Positions 25,305 to 34,212 are shown, counted from the first letter of the stretch. The stretch: DNA of 64,000 nucleotides from Croceibacterium_A sp035555595 (GCA_035555595.1 DATMGK010000037.1:1-64000), one strand, 5' to 3'. Notes: generated from the sequence alone by a model not told the origin. Translations and numbers: made by a program.

Positions 25305-26174
25305 TCAGTCCGCCCAGTAGAGGCGTTCTGGATTGTCGATCAGCAGCTTGCGCTGAAGTTCGGCAGTGGGCGCGATGCGCGGGATCATGTCGACCAGATG
25401 CCCATCGTCAGGCACATTGTCCTGCATGTTCGGGTGCGGCCAGTCGGTGCCCCAGATGCAGCGATCGGAATAATCCGCCACCAGCGGCGCAACCGCTTCG
25501 GCAAAGCTGTTCCACGGATCGCCAGCCGGGTCGAGCCTGTCGGGGCAGGTCGGCTTGAAATGAATGTCCGCGCGGCTGTCGAGCAGAGCCCGGAATGCGC
25601 GCATGTCCGCGCCGTCCGGCCCCTGCGTGACATCGGGACGGCCCATATGGTCGATAACCAGCGGCACCGGGATCGCATCCATGAACGCGCGCAGTTCTTC
25701 GAGGATGTCGGCTTCGAAATAGATCACGACATGCCAGCCCGCGGGCAAGCGCCTGCTGACTTCGAGGAACTTGTCCTTCGGCGCATCATCCACCAGCCGT
25801 TTCAGGAAGTTGAAGCGGATTCCGCGCATCCCGCCAGCGTGCAGGGCATGCAGATCTTCTTCGGAGATCGCCGGATCGACCACCGCGACACCCCGCGCCT
25901 TGCCATTGCTTTTGGCGATGGCATCCAGCGTGGCGGAATTATCCGTGCCGTGGCAGCTGGCCTGCACGATCACGTTCTTCGAGAAGCCAAGATGATCACG
26001 CAGGGCGAACAGTTTGTCCGGGCCGGCATCTTCCGGGAGATACTTGGCCTTCGCGCTGAAGGGGAACTGCGCCATCGGCCCGAACACATGGCAATGCGCG
26101 TCCACCGCACCGGGGGGCGGGGTATAGCGGGGCTTCGACGGGTTCGGGTGCCAGCTTACGATACGGTCGGACAT
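25305..26174 (-). CDS. ligI: 2-pyrone-4,6-dicarboxylate lactonase (hydrolase)
   Basis: The 289-residue amidohydrolase-superfamily protein has DAHCHVFGP at 25-33, and GIRFNFLKRLVD, VIDHMGRPD and IWGTDWPHPNM motifs, all characteristic of LigI. It opens 2-pyrone-4,6-dicarboxylate to 4-oxalomesaconate without needing a metal. It is cytoplasmic. It follows ligU with 37 bases between. Gene context and motifs make the call secure. Confidence 0.95.
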   Translation of the reverse strand: MSDRIVSWHPNPSKPRYTPPPGAVDAHCHVFGPMAQFPFSAKAKYLPEDAGPDKLFALRDHLGFSKNVIVQASCHGTDNSATLDAIAKSNGKARGVAVVDPAISEEDLHALHAGGMRGIRFNFLKRLVDDAPKDKFLEVSRRLPAGWHVVIYFEADILEELRAFMDAIPVPLVIDHMGRPDVTQGPDGADMRAFRALLDSRADIHFKPTCPDRLDPAGDPWNSFAEAVAPLVADYSDRCIWGTDWPHPNMQDNVPDDGHLVDMIPRIAPTAELQRKLLIDNPERLYWAD

Positions 26175-26211
26175 TTACAGGAAACCTCGTTCTTCACGAT
26201 CGGGCGGGAAA

Positions 26212-27270
26212 TCAGGCGAAGACCACCCCGTCCATCAGCTTGCGCGCGGTGCGCAGCAGGGCGGAGCTGACGACTTCGCCCGCATCGTTCACTTCCAGCA
26301 CGCAGCTCATCTCGCCGGTGGGATGTTCCACGCTGAGCGTCTTGCGCCTCCCTTCGGGGATCGACGCCACTTCGTTGGCGGGCGACCCTTCCAGCAGGCT
26401 GGCGGTTGCGACGCTGACCGCCGCCAGCACGCCGATGGTGGCATGTGCGCGATGCGGGATGAAGCTGCGGGTGCAGATCGCACCGCCTGCACGCGGCGGG
26501 GCGACAAGGAACATCTTGGGGACGGATTTTTCCTTCACATCGCCAAGGTTCATCAGCGGCCCGGCGGCGAGACGAATGCTCTCGATCCGGGTGCGGATCG
26601 CAGCGAAGCCATCGCCCTCCAGCTCCTCACGCGTCTCATAACCGGTCGCGCCGAGGTCCTCCGCCTTCATCACGATGCACGGCATGCCGTTATCGATCAG
26701 GGTGCAGCGAACCCCCTCTATCACATCGGCCACATTGCCCGTGGGCAGCAGCGCACCACAGGATGAACCGGCGGTATCGCGGAACTCCAGCGGGATCGGT
26801 GCATGGCTGCCCGGCACGCCATCAATCTTCGCGTCGCCCGCATATGTCGGCACGCCGCCGGGAGTCTGCACGGTGGCGACCGCTACCTGCCCGGTGTTTT
26901 CCATGAAGATGGAGACTTTCGTCTCCTCCCCCGTGGCCGCGACAAGGCCGCGTTCGATGGCGAACGGGCCAATGCCTGCGAGGATGTTGCCGCAATTCTG
27001 TGCGTCAGTGACGATCGCCTGATCGACGAAGACCTGCAGGAACAGGTAATCGACATCGATCCCTTCCCGCTCGCTCTTCTTCACCACCGCGACCTTGCTG
27101 GTCAGTGGATCGGCCCCGCCCATGCCATCGATCTGGCGCGGATCGGGGCTGCCCATCACGCCGAGCAGGAAGGCATCGCGCGCGGCGGTATCGACGGGAA
27201 GGTCTGACGCGAGGAAATAGCCGCCCTTGGACGTGCCCCCGCGCATCCACATGACGGGTGCGCTATTCAC
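26212..27270 (-). CDS. ligU: 4-oxalomesaconate tautomerase / 1,3-allylic isomerase
   Basis: The 352-residue protein is of the PrpF/DAP-epimerase fold, with MRGGTSKGGYF at the start, DAQNCGNILAGIGPFA and a TGEMSCVLEV tail. In the protocatechuate 4,5-cleavage pathway this family isomerises 4-oxalomesaconate to 2-keto-4-carboxy-3-hexenedioate, the substrate of LigJ. The start is GTG at 27270, one codon after the ligK stop and in the same frame, so the two genes are tightly coupled. A downstream ATG inside MWMRGG is a poorer choice. Confidence 0.93.
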   Translation of the reverse strand: MNSAPVMWMRGGTSKGGYFLASDLPVDTAARDAFLLGVMGSPDPRQIDGMGGADPLTSKVAVVKKSEREGIDVDYLFLQVFVDQAIVTDAQNCGNILAGIGPFAIERGLVAATGEETKVSIFMENTGQVAVATVQTPGGVPTYAGDAKIDGVPGSHAPIPLEFRDTAGSSCGALLPTGNVADVIEGVRCTLIDNGMPCIVMKAEDLGATGYETREELEGDGFAAIRTRIESIRLAAGPLMNLGDVKEKSVPKMFLVAPPRAGGAICTRSFIPHRAHATIGVLAAVSVATASLLEGSPANEVASIPEGRRKTLSVEHPTGEMSCVLEVNDAGEVVSSALLRTARKLMDGVVFA

Positions 27271-27273
27271 GGA

Positions 27274-27948
27274 TCAGATCCACTTCAGACCCATGTCGGT
27301 CAGCTTCTGGCGGAAGCCGTACATGTCGAGGCCGAGTTCACCGGCGGCGAGACGGGCACGCTTGTCACCCTCGTTCGCTTCGCGTGCGCGGGCCTTTTCC
27401 AACACCTTGGCCGCATCGGCGCGCTTCACAACGCAGACACCGTCATCATCGGCCACGATCACGTCGCCCGGTTCGATATAGGCACCCGCACAGACCACCG
27501 GCACGTTCACGCTGCCGAGGCTGGCCTTGATCGTCCCCTGCGCGAACACCCGCTTCGACCAGACGGGGAAGTTCATTTCATGCAGGTCCCGCACGTCGCG
27601 CACACCGGCATCGATGATCAGGCCCCGGCAGCCGCGTGCCTGCGCGCTGGTCGCCAGCAAATCGCCGAAATAGCCGTCTTCGCAAGGGCTGGTCGGTGCG
27701 ATGACAAGCACATCACCTTCGCGGCACTGCTCGATCGCGGCATGGACCATGTAGTTGTCGCCCGGCGGCACGCTGATGGTGACGGCAGTGGCGCCGATAC
27801 GCGCGCCCGCATAGATCGGACGCATGTAGCTGGCGAGCAATCCGGTGCGGCCCTGCGCCTCGTGCACGGTGGCGACACCACAGGCGCCGAGACCATCGAC
27901 CACCGAGAGTTCCGCCCGCTCGATATTCTGGACGACAACACCGCTCAT
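27274..27948 (-). CDS. ligK: 4-carboxy-4-hydroxy-2-oxoadipate aldolase
   Basis: The 224-residue class II aldolase is of the HMG/CHA (RraA-like) family. It shows VATVHEAQGRTGLL, PPGDNYMVHAAIEQ, GCRGLIIDAGVRDVRDL and IEPGDVIVADDDGV, which bind the divalent metal and pyruvate enolate. It splits 4-carboxy-4-hydroxy-2-oxoadipate into pyruvate and oxaloacetate, the last pathway step. The ATG at 27948 opens the conserved protein; the frame is open further upstream but that part is not conserved. It is the first gene of the minus-strand lig operon. Confidence 0.95.
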   Translation of the reverse strand: MSGVVVQNIERAELSVVDGLGACGVATVHEAQGRTGLLASYMRPIYAGARIGATAVTISVPPGDNYMVHAAIEQCREGDVLVIAPTSPCEDGYFGDLLATSAQARGCRGLIIDAGVRDVRDLHEMNFPVWSKRVFAQGTIKASLGSVNVPVVCAGAYIEPGDVIVADDDGVCVVKRADAAKVLEKARAREANEGDKRARLAAGELGLDMYGFRQKLTDMGLKWI

Positions 27949-28116
27949 TTCCGCGACTCTCCCTGCTATGGACGCGTCCACCGATGGACGTGTCTGACCG
28001 GTGGACCACGCAGTCGGTTGCGTCAAGGGTCCGCATTGGGTGCCCGCATAGGAAGCCGGTGCCGCTCTGGCAAACTTGTAAGCAATACATACATTCTCTA
28101 ACGGCGAGACGACAGG
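27949..28116. promoter_or_regulatory. Divergent lig promoter region with dyad symmetry
   Basis: A perfect 10-bp palindrome GGACGCGTCC lies at 27970-27979. TCCACCG (27977-27983) is inverted as CGGTGGA (27999-28005) with a 15-nt spacer. Both lie in the 168-base gap between the two lig operons. The spacing is compatible with a LysR-type operator, as expected from LigR control in sphingobia. Binding is inferred only. Confidence 0.5.
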
Positions 28117-28950
28117 ATGCCTGAATTGACCACCCCTCCTCCCGCCCCTCAGGTGGCGTTGATCGGCTTCGGCGAGGCCGGGGAACGATTCGCCCGTGCT
28201 GGCGACTGGGCTGGGCACACGCGCGGATGGGATATTTCCCCGGAACGCCGGGCACTGATGGCGCGGTTCGGTATCGAGACAGGCGACACCCCGGAACAGG
28301 CGCTGCAGGGTGTGGGCGTGGCCATATCGCTGGTCACCGCCGACGCGGCATTGCTGGCGGCGCAGCAATATGCCGCGTTGCTGCCCCCGGGCGCGCTGTG
28401 GTGCGACATGAACTCCGTCTCCCCCGATACCAAGCGGGCCGCGGCGGAAGTGGTTGAGGCCGCCGGTGGCCGCTATGTCGATGTCGCCGTGATGGCACCG
28501 GTGGATGCGGAACTGGCGGTGCCACTTCTGATCGCCGGCCCCTACGCCACGCCCGCGCACGAGATGCTGGGCCAGATAGGTTTTTCCAACATGCGCGTGG
28601 CGGGCGACACGGTCGGCAAAGCATCCGCGATCAAGATGATCCGGTCCGTCATGGTGAAAGGCATCGAGGCGTTGAGCTACGAATGTTCGGAGGCGGCGAT
28701 GGCGGCGGGCGTCTATGACGATGTCACCGCGTCGCTCGATGCGTCGGACGTGCACAAGAGTTGGGCCGAACGCTTTGCCTATAACCGCGAGCGGATGGAA
28801 AAACACGGCTTGCGCCGCGCCGCCGAAATGGAAGAATCGGCCAAAACGTTGCAAGGTCTGGGAATCGAACCGGTCATGACCCGTTCGACCGTCCAGCTTC
28901 AGCGCGAAGTCGGAACGAATAGCAGGACCAGGGAGAAAACCTCGGCATGA
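28117..28950 (+). CDS. NAD(P)-binding 6-phosphogluconate-dehydrogenase-like protein (DUF1932 type)
   Basis: The 277-residue protein begins with a Rossmann motif VALIGFGEAGERFA. It has the beta-hydroxyacid dehydrogenase layout, with SAIKMIRSVMVKGIEALSYE as the catalytic lysine helix and a C-terminal DUF1932-like domain. It is the first gene of the plus-strand lig operon and overlaps ligJ as ATGA, so it is tightly co-expressed with that pathway. No step of the known route needs such an enzyme, so its substrate is unclear. A side-product or related lignin aromatic intermediate is possible. Confidence 0.82.
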   Translation: MPELTTPPPAPQVALIGFGEAGERFARAGDWAGHTRGWDISPERRALMARFGIETGDTPEQALQGVGVAISLVTADAALLAAQQYAALLPPGALWCDMNSVSPDTKRAAAEVVEAAGGRYVDVAVMAPVDAELAVPLLIAGPYATPAHEMLGQIGFSNMRVAGDTVGKASAIKMIRSVMVKGIEALSYECSEAAMAAGVYDDVTASLDASDVHKSWAERFAYNRERMEKHGLRRAAEMEESAKTLQGLGIEPVMTRSTVQLQREVGTNSRTREKTSA

Positions 28951-29972
28951 CGCTGATCATTGATTGTCACGGGCATTACACGACCGCTCCGGCCGCGCAC
29001 GACGTGTGGCGCGACGCGCAGAAGGCCGCCTTCAAGGAGGGCAAGGCCCCCCCGCCCTATCCTGCGATCAGCGATGACGAGATTCGCGAAACCATCGAAA
29101 CCAACCAGCTCAAGCTGATCAAGGAACGCGGCGCCGATCATACGATCTTTTCGCCCCGAGCCAGCACCATGGCGCACCATGTGGGCGATCAGGCGGTCAG
29201 CGAGGCCTGGTCCGTGGCCTGCAACGATCTGATCTATCGCGTGACGGAACTGTTCCCCGAATGGTTCACCGGCGTGTGCATGCTGCCGCAAAGCCCGAAG
29301 GCTGACCTGACGGCGAGCATCCGGGAACTGCGCCGCTGCGTGGAGGAACTGGGTTTCGTCGGCTGCAACCTGAACCCCGATCCCGGCGGCGGGCACTTCA
29401 CCCATCCGCCGCTGACGGACGAATACTGGTTCCCCATCTACGAGGCGATGTGCGAGCTGGACGTGCCCGCGATGATCCACGTTTCCGGCAGCTGCAACCC
29501 GGCGATGCACGCCACCGGCGGGTTTTATCTGGCGGCCGACACCGTGGCCTTCATGCAGCTGTTGCAGGGGGATCTTTTCAGCCGGTTCCCGAATTTGAGA
29601 TTCATCATACCGCACGGCGGCGGCGCGGTGCCATTCCACTGGGGCCGTTATCGCGGCCTTGCGGACATGCTGAAGCAGCCGAGCCTGGACAAGCACCTGA
29701 TGAACAACGTGTTTTTCGATACCTGCGTCTATCACCAGCCGGGCGTGAACCTGCTGGCCGACGTGATCGAGAACAAGAACATCCTGTTCGGCAGTGAAAT
29801 GGTGGGCGCGGTTCGCGGGATCGATCCCACGACAGGCCATTATTTCGACGACACCAAGCGTTATGTCGATGCGCTGCCGATCGACGCAGCTGAAAAGCAT
29901 GCGATCTTTGAAGGCAACGTGCGGCGGGTATTCCCGCGGCTCGACGCCAGATTGAAGGCGCAAGGCAGATGA
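28947..29972 (+). CDS. ligJ: 4-oxalomesaconate hydratase
   Basis: The 341-residue amidohydrolase-superfamily protein has MTLIIDCHGHYTTAP at the start, closely matching LigJ. It also has GCNLNPDPGGGHFTHPPL, MIHVSGSCNP, FIIPHGGGAVPFHWGR and LFGSEMVGAVRG. It adds water to the isomerised oxalomesaconate to give 4-carboxy-4-hydroxy-2-oxoadipate. The start overlaps the preceding stop (ATGA), and its own stop overlaps the DUF2218 gene start (ATGA). Confidence 0.95.
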   Translation: MTLIIDCHGHYTTAPAAHDVWRDAQKAAFKEGKAPPPYPAISDDEIRETIETNQLKLIKERGADHTIFSPRASTMAHHVGDQAVSEAWSVACNDLIYRVTELFPEWFTGVCMLPQSPKADLTASIRELRRCVEELGFVGCNLNPDPGGGHFTHPPLTDEYWFPIYEAMCELDVPAMIHVSGSCNPAMHATGGFYLAADTVAFMQLLQGDLFSRFPNLRFIIPHGGGAVPFHWGRYRGLADMLKQPSLDKHLMNNVFFDTCVYHQPGVNLLADVIENKNILFGSEMVGAVRGIDPTTGHYFDDTKRYVDALPIDAAEKHAIFEGNVRRVFPRLDARLKAQGR

Positions 29973-30283
29973 CAGCACCAGACCATGCCGTAATCGCGCA
30001 AGGCTTCGCGACATGCAAAAAGCCGGAGCGGTATATCCAGCAGCTCGTCAGCCACTGGAGCCACAAGATGGCCACCAGTTATGACGAGGGCGACGGCATG
30101 GGCGTGTTCCCGTTCTCCGACACCGAAACCGCGGTGATGACCGCACGCGAAGGCGGAATCGCCATTACCCTCACGACCGGCGACGCCGATCGCAACGTGC
30201 ATATGCGCGGGGTGATCGAGCGTCATCTCGACCGCTTCGCCTTCCGCGAAGCGCCGCTCGCTTACGAATGGACCGAACAATGA
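29969..30283 (+). CDS. DUF2218 domain protein in lig operon
   Basis: The 104-residue protein resembles DUF2218: a first strand with TCKKPERYIQQLVSHWSHK, then FPFSDTETAVM and a C-terminal IERHLDRFAFRE helix. DUF2218 proteins are small and cytoplasmic, often next to iron-uptake or oxygenase genes. Here it is locked between ligJ and ligA by ATGA overlaps on both sides, so it is made in step with the extradiol dioxygenase. A role in iron handling for LigAB is an inference from position only. Confidence 0.8.
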   Translation: MTAPDHAVIAQGFATCKKPERYIQQLVSHWSHKMATSYDEGDGMGVFPFSDTETAVMTAREGGIAITLTTGDADRNVHMRGVIERHLDRFAFREAPLAYEWTEQ

Positions 30284-30699
30284 GCGAAAAGAAAGAGCGC
30301 ATTAACATCCACGAATACCTCGCGGAATTCGAGGATATCCCCGGCACCCGCGTGTTTACCGCGCAGCGGGCGCGCAAGGGCTATAACCTGAACCAGTTCG
30401 CGATGAGCCTGATGAAGGCGGAAAATCGCGAACGCTTCCTGGCGGGCGAAAGTGCCTATCTGGACGAATGGAACCTGACGCCGGCGGCCAAGCAGGCCGT
30501 GCTCGATCGCGATTACAACGCGATGATCGACGAAGGCGGCAACGTGTATTTCCTGTCCAAGCTGTTCTCCACCGACGGCAAGAGCTTCCAGTTCGCCGCC
30601 GGTTCGATGACCGGCATGACGCAGGACGAATACGCGCAGATGATGATCAACGGCGGCCGCTCGCCCGCAGGCGTGCGCTCCAAGAAGGGAGGCTATTGA
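30280..30699 (+). CDS. ligA: Protocatechuate 4,5-dioxygenase alpha subunit
   Basis: The 139-residue helical protein has the LigA signatures IHEYLAEFEDIPGTRVF, GYNLNQFAMSLM, NREAF-like NRERFLAGE and MTGMTQDEYAQMMINGGRS. LigA caps the active site of the LigB subunit in the alpha2beta2 class III extradiol dioxygenase. The ATG at 30280 overlaps the DUF2218 stop as ATGA, and the stop is one base before the ligB start, as expected for a balanced complex. Confidence 0.97.
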   Translation: MSEKKERINIHEYLAEFEDIPGTRVFTAQRARKGYNLNQFAMSLMKAENRERFLAGESAYLDEWNLTPAAKQAVLDRDYNAMIDEGGNVYFLSKLFSTDGKSFQFAAGSMTGMTQDEYAQMMINGGRSPAGVRSKKGGY

Positions 30700-30700
30700 G

Positions 30701-31612
30701 ATGGCCAGAGTTACCACCGGCATCACGTCCAGCCATATTCCCGCGCTGGGCGCCGCGATGCAGACCGGCAAGACCGGCGACGATTACTGGGGCCCGGTGT
30801 TCCGTGGCTATGAGCCGATCCGCGAATGGATCAAGCAGCCGGGCAACATGCCCGATGTCGTGATCCTGGTTTACAACGACCACGCATCCGCGTTCGACAT
30901 GAACATCATCCCGACCTTCGCGATCGGTTGCGGCGAAAGCTTCAAGTCCGCCGACGAAGGATGGGGCCCGCGTCCTGTTCCTGACGTGATCGGCCACCCC
31001 GATCTGGCCTGGCACATCGCGCAGAGCTTGATTCTCGATGATTTCGACATGACCATCATGAACCAGATGGACGTGGATCACGGCTGTACCGTGCCGCTGA
31101 GCATGATCTTCGGCGAGCCGGAGGAATGGCCGTGCAAGGTCATCCCCTTCCCGGTCAACGTCGTGACTTATCCGCCGCCGTCGGGCCGCCGCTGCTTCAA
31201 CCTGGGCGATTCGATCCGCGCCGCGGTGGAAAGCTTCCCGGAAGACCTGAACGTCCATGTCTGGGGCACCGGCGGGATGAGCCACCAGTTGCAGGGCCCC
31301 CGCGCGGGCCTGATCAACAAGGAGTTCGATCTGGCGTTCATCGATCAGCTGATCAACGATCCTGAAACGCTGAGCCTGAAGCCGCACATCGAATATCTGC
31401 GTGAATCCGGTTCCGAAGGTATCGAACTGGTGATGTGGCTGATCATGCGCGGCGCGCTGCCGGAAAAGGTGAAGGATCTCTACACCTTCTACCACATCCC
31501 GGCTTCCAACACCGCGCTGGGCGCACTGATCCTCCAGCCGGAGGACACCGCCGGCGAGGCGCTGGATCCGCGCAAGGTGTTAAGCGGCCACAGCCTGTCC
31601 GAACCTGCCTGA
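30701..31612 (+). CDS. ligB: Protocatechuate 4,5-dioxygenase beta (catalytic) subunit
   Basis: The 303-residue protein has the non-haem Fe(II) ligands H12 (TSSHIPA), H61 (YNDHASAF) and E242 (EGIELV) and the catalytic H195 (GMSHQLQGP). These are at the same residue numbers known for the Sphingobium SYK-6 enzyme. It cleaves protocatechuate between carbons 4 and 5 with O2, giving 4-carboxy-2-hydroxymuconate-6-semialdehyde. It starts one base after ligA. The GC-rich repeat region follows before ligC. Confidence 0.97.
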   Translation: MARVTTGITSSHIPALGAAMQTGKTGDDYWGPVFRGYEPIREWIKQPGNMPDVVILVYNDHASAFDMNIIPTFAIGCGESFKSADEGWGPRPVPDVIGHPDLAWHIAQSLILDDFDMTIMNQMDVDHGCTVPLSMIFGEPEEWPCKVIPFPVNVVTYPPPSGRRCFNLGDSIRAAVESFPEDLNVHVWGTGGMSHQLQGPRAGLINKEFDLAFIDQLINDPETLSLKPHIEYLRESGSEGIELVMWLIMRGALPEKVKDLYTFYHIPASNTALGALILQPEDTAGEALDPRKVLSGHSLSEPA

Positions 31613-31622
31613 ATCCGACTAA

Positions 31623-31718
31623 CCCCCTCCTGCCAGGCGGGAGGGGGCAAGGGGCAGCCCTGCCGGGCCGCCCCCCGTTTTACACTCCCACCCCCTACCC
31701 CTCCGCACGCGGGAGGGG
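31623..31718. repeat. Two GC-rich inverted repeats between ligB and ligC
   Basis: CCCCCTCC (31623-31630) pairs with GGAGGGGG (31640-31647). Further on, CCCCTCC (31698-31704) pairs with GGAGGGG (31712-31718). The arms are near copies of one another, so this looks like a REP-type doublet of the kind common between sphingomonad genes. It could lower ligC expression or protect the ligAB message. There is no T-run. Confidence 0.65.
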
Positions 31719-31736
31719 ACTTGCAGGAGCCCCCCT

Positions 31737-32693
31737 ATGCGTATCGCACTCATCGGCGCCGGCGCTTTTGGTGAAAAGCACCTTGATGGCCTGAAGAACA
31801 TCGACGGCGTCGAAATCGCCTCTGTCATTTCCCGCCGCGCCGATCAGGCCGCGGAAGTCGCCGCCAAGTATGGTGCGCCGCATTCCGGCACCGATCTGTC
31901 GGACGCGCTGGCCCTGCCCGATGTGGACGCGGTAATCCTGTGCACACCCACGCAGATGCACGCCGAACAGGCTATCGCCTGCATGGACGCGGGCAAACAT
32001 GTGCAGGTCGAAATCCCGCTGTCGGATACCTGGGCCGATGCGGAAGCCGTGCTGAAGAAACAGCAGGAAACCGGCCTTGTCTGCATGGTCGGCCACACTC
32101 GCCGCTTCAATCCCAGCCACCAGTATGTGCATAACAAGATCGTGGCCGGAGAGCTGTCGATCCAGCAGATGGACGTGCAGACCTATTTCTTCCGCCGCAA
32201 GAACATGAACGCCAAGGGCGAAGCCCGTTCGTGGACGGACCACCTTCTGTGGCACCACGCGGCGCACACGATCGATCTGTTCGCCTATCAGACAGGCAAG
32301 ATAATCACCGCCAATGCCATCCAGGGGCCGAAGCACCCGGAACTGGGCATCGCGATGGACATGTCGATCCAGTTGAAGAGTGAAACCGGCGCGATCTGCA
32401 CGCTGTCGCTGTCGTTCAACAACGATGGCCCGCTGGGCACTTTCTTCCGCTATATCGGTGATACCGCGACCTACATCGCCCGGTACGACGATCTGGTTAC
32501 CGGCAAGGAAGAGCCTGTGGACCTGACCGGCGTGACCGTATCCAACAACGGTATCGAGTTGCAGGATCGGGAGTTCATCGCCGCGATCCGCGAAGGGCGC
32601 GAGCCGAACAGTTCTGTCGCGCAAGTGCTCGATTGCTATCGCGTGATCGGTGAGTTGGCCGCCAGCCTCGAGGCGCAGGACGGCTGGTCCTGA
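31737..32693 (+). CDS. ligC: 4-carboxy-2-hydroxymuconate-6-semialdehyde dehydrogenase
   Basis: The 318-residue Gfo/Idh/MocA-family protein starts MRIALIGAGAFGEKHLDG and has VQVEIPLSDTWADA, MVGHTRRFNPSHQ and DHLLWHHAAHTIDLF, as in LigC. It oxidises the hemiacetal of the ring-cleavage product to 2-pyrone-4,6-dicarboxylate with NADP+. It is 124 bases after ligB, separated by inverted repeats. It completes the set of pathway enzymes in the window. Confidence 0.95.
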   Translation: MRIALIGAGAFGEKHLDGLKNIDGVEIASVISRRADQAAEVAAKYGAPHSGTDLSDALALPDVDAVILCTPTQMHAEQAIACMDAGKHVQVEIPLSDTWADAEAVLKKQQETGLVCMVGHTRRFNPSHQYVHNKIVAGELSIQQMDVQTYFFRRKNMNAKGEARSWTDHLLWHHAAHTIDLFAYQTGKIITANAIQGPKHPELGIAMDMSIQLKSETGAICTLSLSFNNDGPLGTFFRYIGDTATYIARYDDLVTGKEEPVDLTGVTVSNNGIELQDREFIAAIREGREPNSSVAQVLDCYRVIGELAASLEAQDGWS

Positions 32694-32765
32694 TCATTTA
32701 ACCGTTCTTGACCGCGCGACTGTGTAAGGCGCATCACAGCATCAGAACATAATCTGAGAGGTGTG

Positions 32766-33134
32766 ATGGCTGAACTGGACAGAATCCTGGGCGAAGCCCG
32801 GGAAACCCACCGCCTTATGCAGGACGCGGTCAGGACATCGGGCGACAGGGCCGTGCGCGACATCGTGCGGCTGCGGACCCGCTTCGCCACCCTCGTCGCG
32901 GAGATGATGGGGGCGATCAAGACCGATGCCCGGCTGGCTACACGGCCGGGGCTGGCGCAGGAATTCGAAAGCCAGTTTTTCGAAATGCGGCAGGCGCTGG
33001 CCCAGCATCAGGCCAAATGGCGCAGCACCAATATCGACGCTGACCCCGCCGGATATCGCCGTTCCACCGACGAATTGGGCCGCAGGCAAGACCAATTCTA
33101 CACATGGGCGGCGGAAGCGCTGAAAGCGTCGTAA
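32766..33134 (+). CDS. Small helical protein of unknown function
   Basis: The 122-residue protein (MAELDRILGEARETHR start) is mostly charged alpha helix with heptad-like spacing and no membrane segment or cysteine. GTG at 32763 precedes the ATG at 32766; the latter has GAGAGG a few bases upstream. It stands alone between ligC and the aldo/keto reductase, on the same strand. I do not recognise the family. Confidence 0.6.
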   Translation: MAELDRILGEARETHRLMQDAVRTSGDRAVRDIVRLRTRFATLVAEMMGAIKTDARLATRPGLAQEFESQFFEMRQALAQHQAKWRSTNIDADPAGYRRSTDELGRRQDQFYTWAAEALKAS

Positions 33135-33210
33135 CCTGCAGCTGACATCCCGGCCGGTAGCGCCGCACGAAGGGGTTGCGCCTGTGGGGACCTCTCTGCA
33201 TGAGACAGGT

Positions 33211-34212
33211 ATGACTTTCGGAACACGCAAGATCGCCGGCACCGCGCTTCATCCTGTCGGCCTCGGCTGCATGAACCTGTCGTGGGCCTATGGCACGCCG
33301 CCAAGCCACGAACAGGGGGTGGAGCTGCTCAACCGCGCGCTCGATCTCGGTTACGACCATCTCGATACCGCAAGCCTTTATGGCGACGGCGCGAATGAGG
33401 AACTGATCGCCACCGCGCTGAACGGCCGCCGCAACGAATTTTTTCTCGCGTCGAAATGCGGCATCGTGGCCGACGGGGCAAAGCGTTCGGTAGATTGCAG
33501 CCCGAAGGCGATCGCGGAGGTGCTGGAAGGCAGCCTGCGACGGTTAGAGGTCGACCACATCGATCTCTATTACATGCACCGGTTCGACCCGAAGGTGCCC
33601 ATTGCCGATTCCGTCGGTGCGCTGAAAGACGCGATCGATGCGGGCAAGATCGGCGCCTATGGCGTTTCCGAATGGAGTTCCGCCCATATTCGGGAAGCGC
33701 ATGCGGTGCATCCGATGGCCGCCGTACAGACCGAATATTCGCTGTGGACCCGCAACGTCGAACTGGGCGTGCTCGACACCTGTCGCGAACTGGACATTGC
33801 CCTCGTCGCGTTCTCCTCCACCGGGCGCGGCGCGCTGGGCGGAGAGGTGCGCGATCCGTCCACGCTGGAAGACAGCGATCTTCGCACCAAGATGCCGCGC
33901 TTCAATGCCGTAAACTGGCCGCACAATCTGGCGCTGATCGACCGGTTCGTTGCCCTGGCAAGCGAAGCCGGTGTCACGCCCGGCCAACTGGCGCAGGCCT
34001 GGGTGCTGAGCCGGGGCGATCATGTTCATGTGATCCCTGGCACAACCAGCCTGACGCATCTGGAAGACAACTATCGCGCCGCCGAAGCGGCGATCGGGCA
34101 GGATGTGCTGGACAGGGCCGATGCGTTGATCAACCATCAGACGATACGGGGCCACCGTTACCACGACGCGATCCGGCCGACGATCGACACAGAGGATTTC
34201 GAAACGGCATGA
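33211..34212 (+). CDS. Aldo/keto reductase
   Basis: The 333-residue protein has the AKR tetrad: Asp in DHLDTASLYG, Tyr in the same segment (ASLYGDG), Lys in LASKCG and His in YYMHRFD. It also has the GVSEWS and GTTSLTHLEDN segments of the AKR11/13-like group that binds NADPH. It reduces an unknown aldehyde or ketone in the cytoplasm. The ATG at 33211 begins the conserved protein; an earlier GTG at 33184 is less likely. It overlaps the next gene as ATGA. Confidence 0.88.
   Translation: MTFGTRKIAGTALHPVGLGCMNLSWAYGTPPSHEQGVELLNRALDLGYDHLDTASLYGDGANEELIATALNGRRNEFFLASKCGIVADGAKRSVDCSPKAIAEVLEGSLRRLEVDHIDLYYMHRFDPKVPIADSVGALKDAIDAGKIGAYGVSEWSSAHIREAHAVHPMAAVQTEYSLWTRNVELGVLDTCRELDIALVAFSSTGRGALGGEVRDPSTLEDSDLRTKMPRFNAVNWPHNLALIDRFVALASEAGVTPGQLAQAWVLSRGDHVHVIPGTTSLTHLEDNYRAAEAAIGQDVLDRADALINHQTIRGHRYHDAIRPTIDTEDFETA

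Noticed and set aside
24424..32693. The lig cluster as an undescribed pathway
   Set aside because: The enzymes match the known protocatechuate 4,5-cleavage route of sphingobia; only the two extra genes and the layout remain open.
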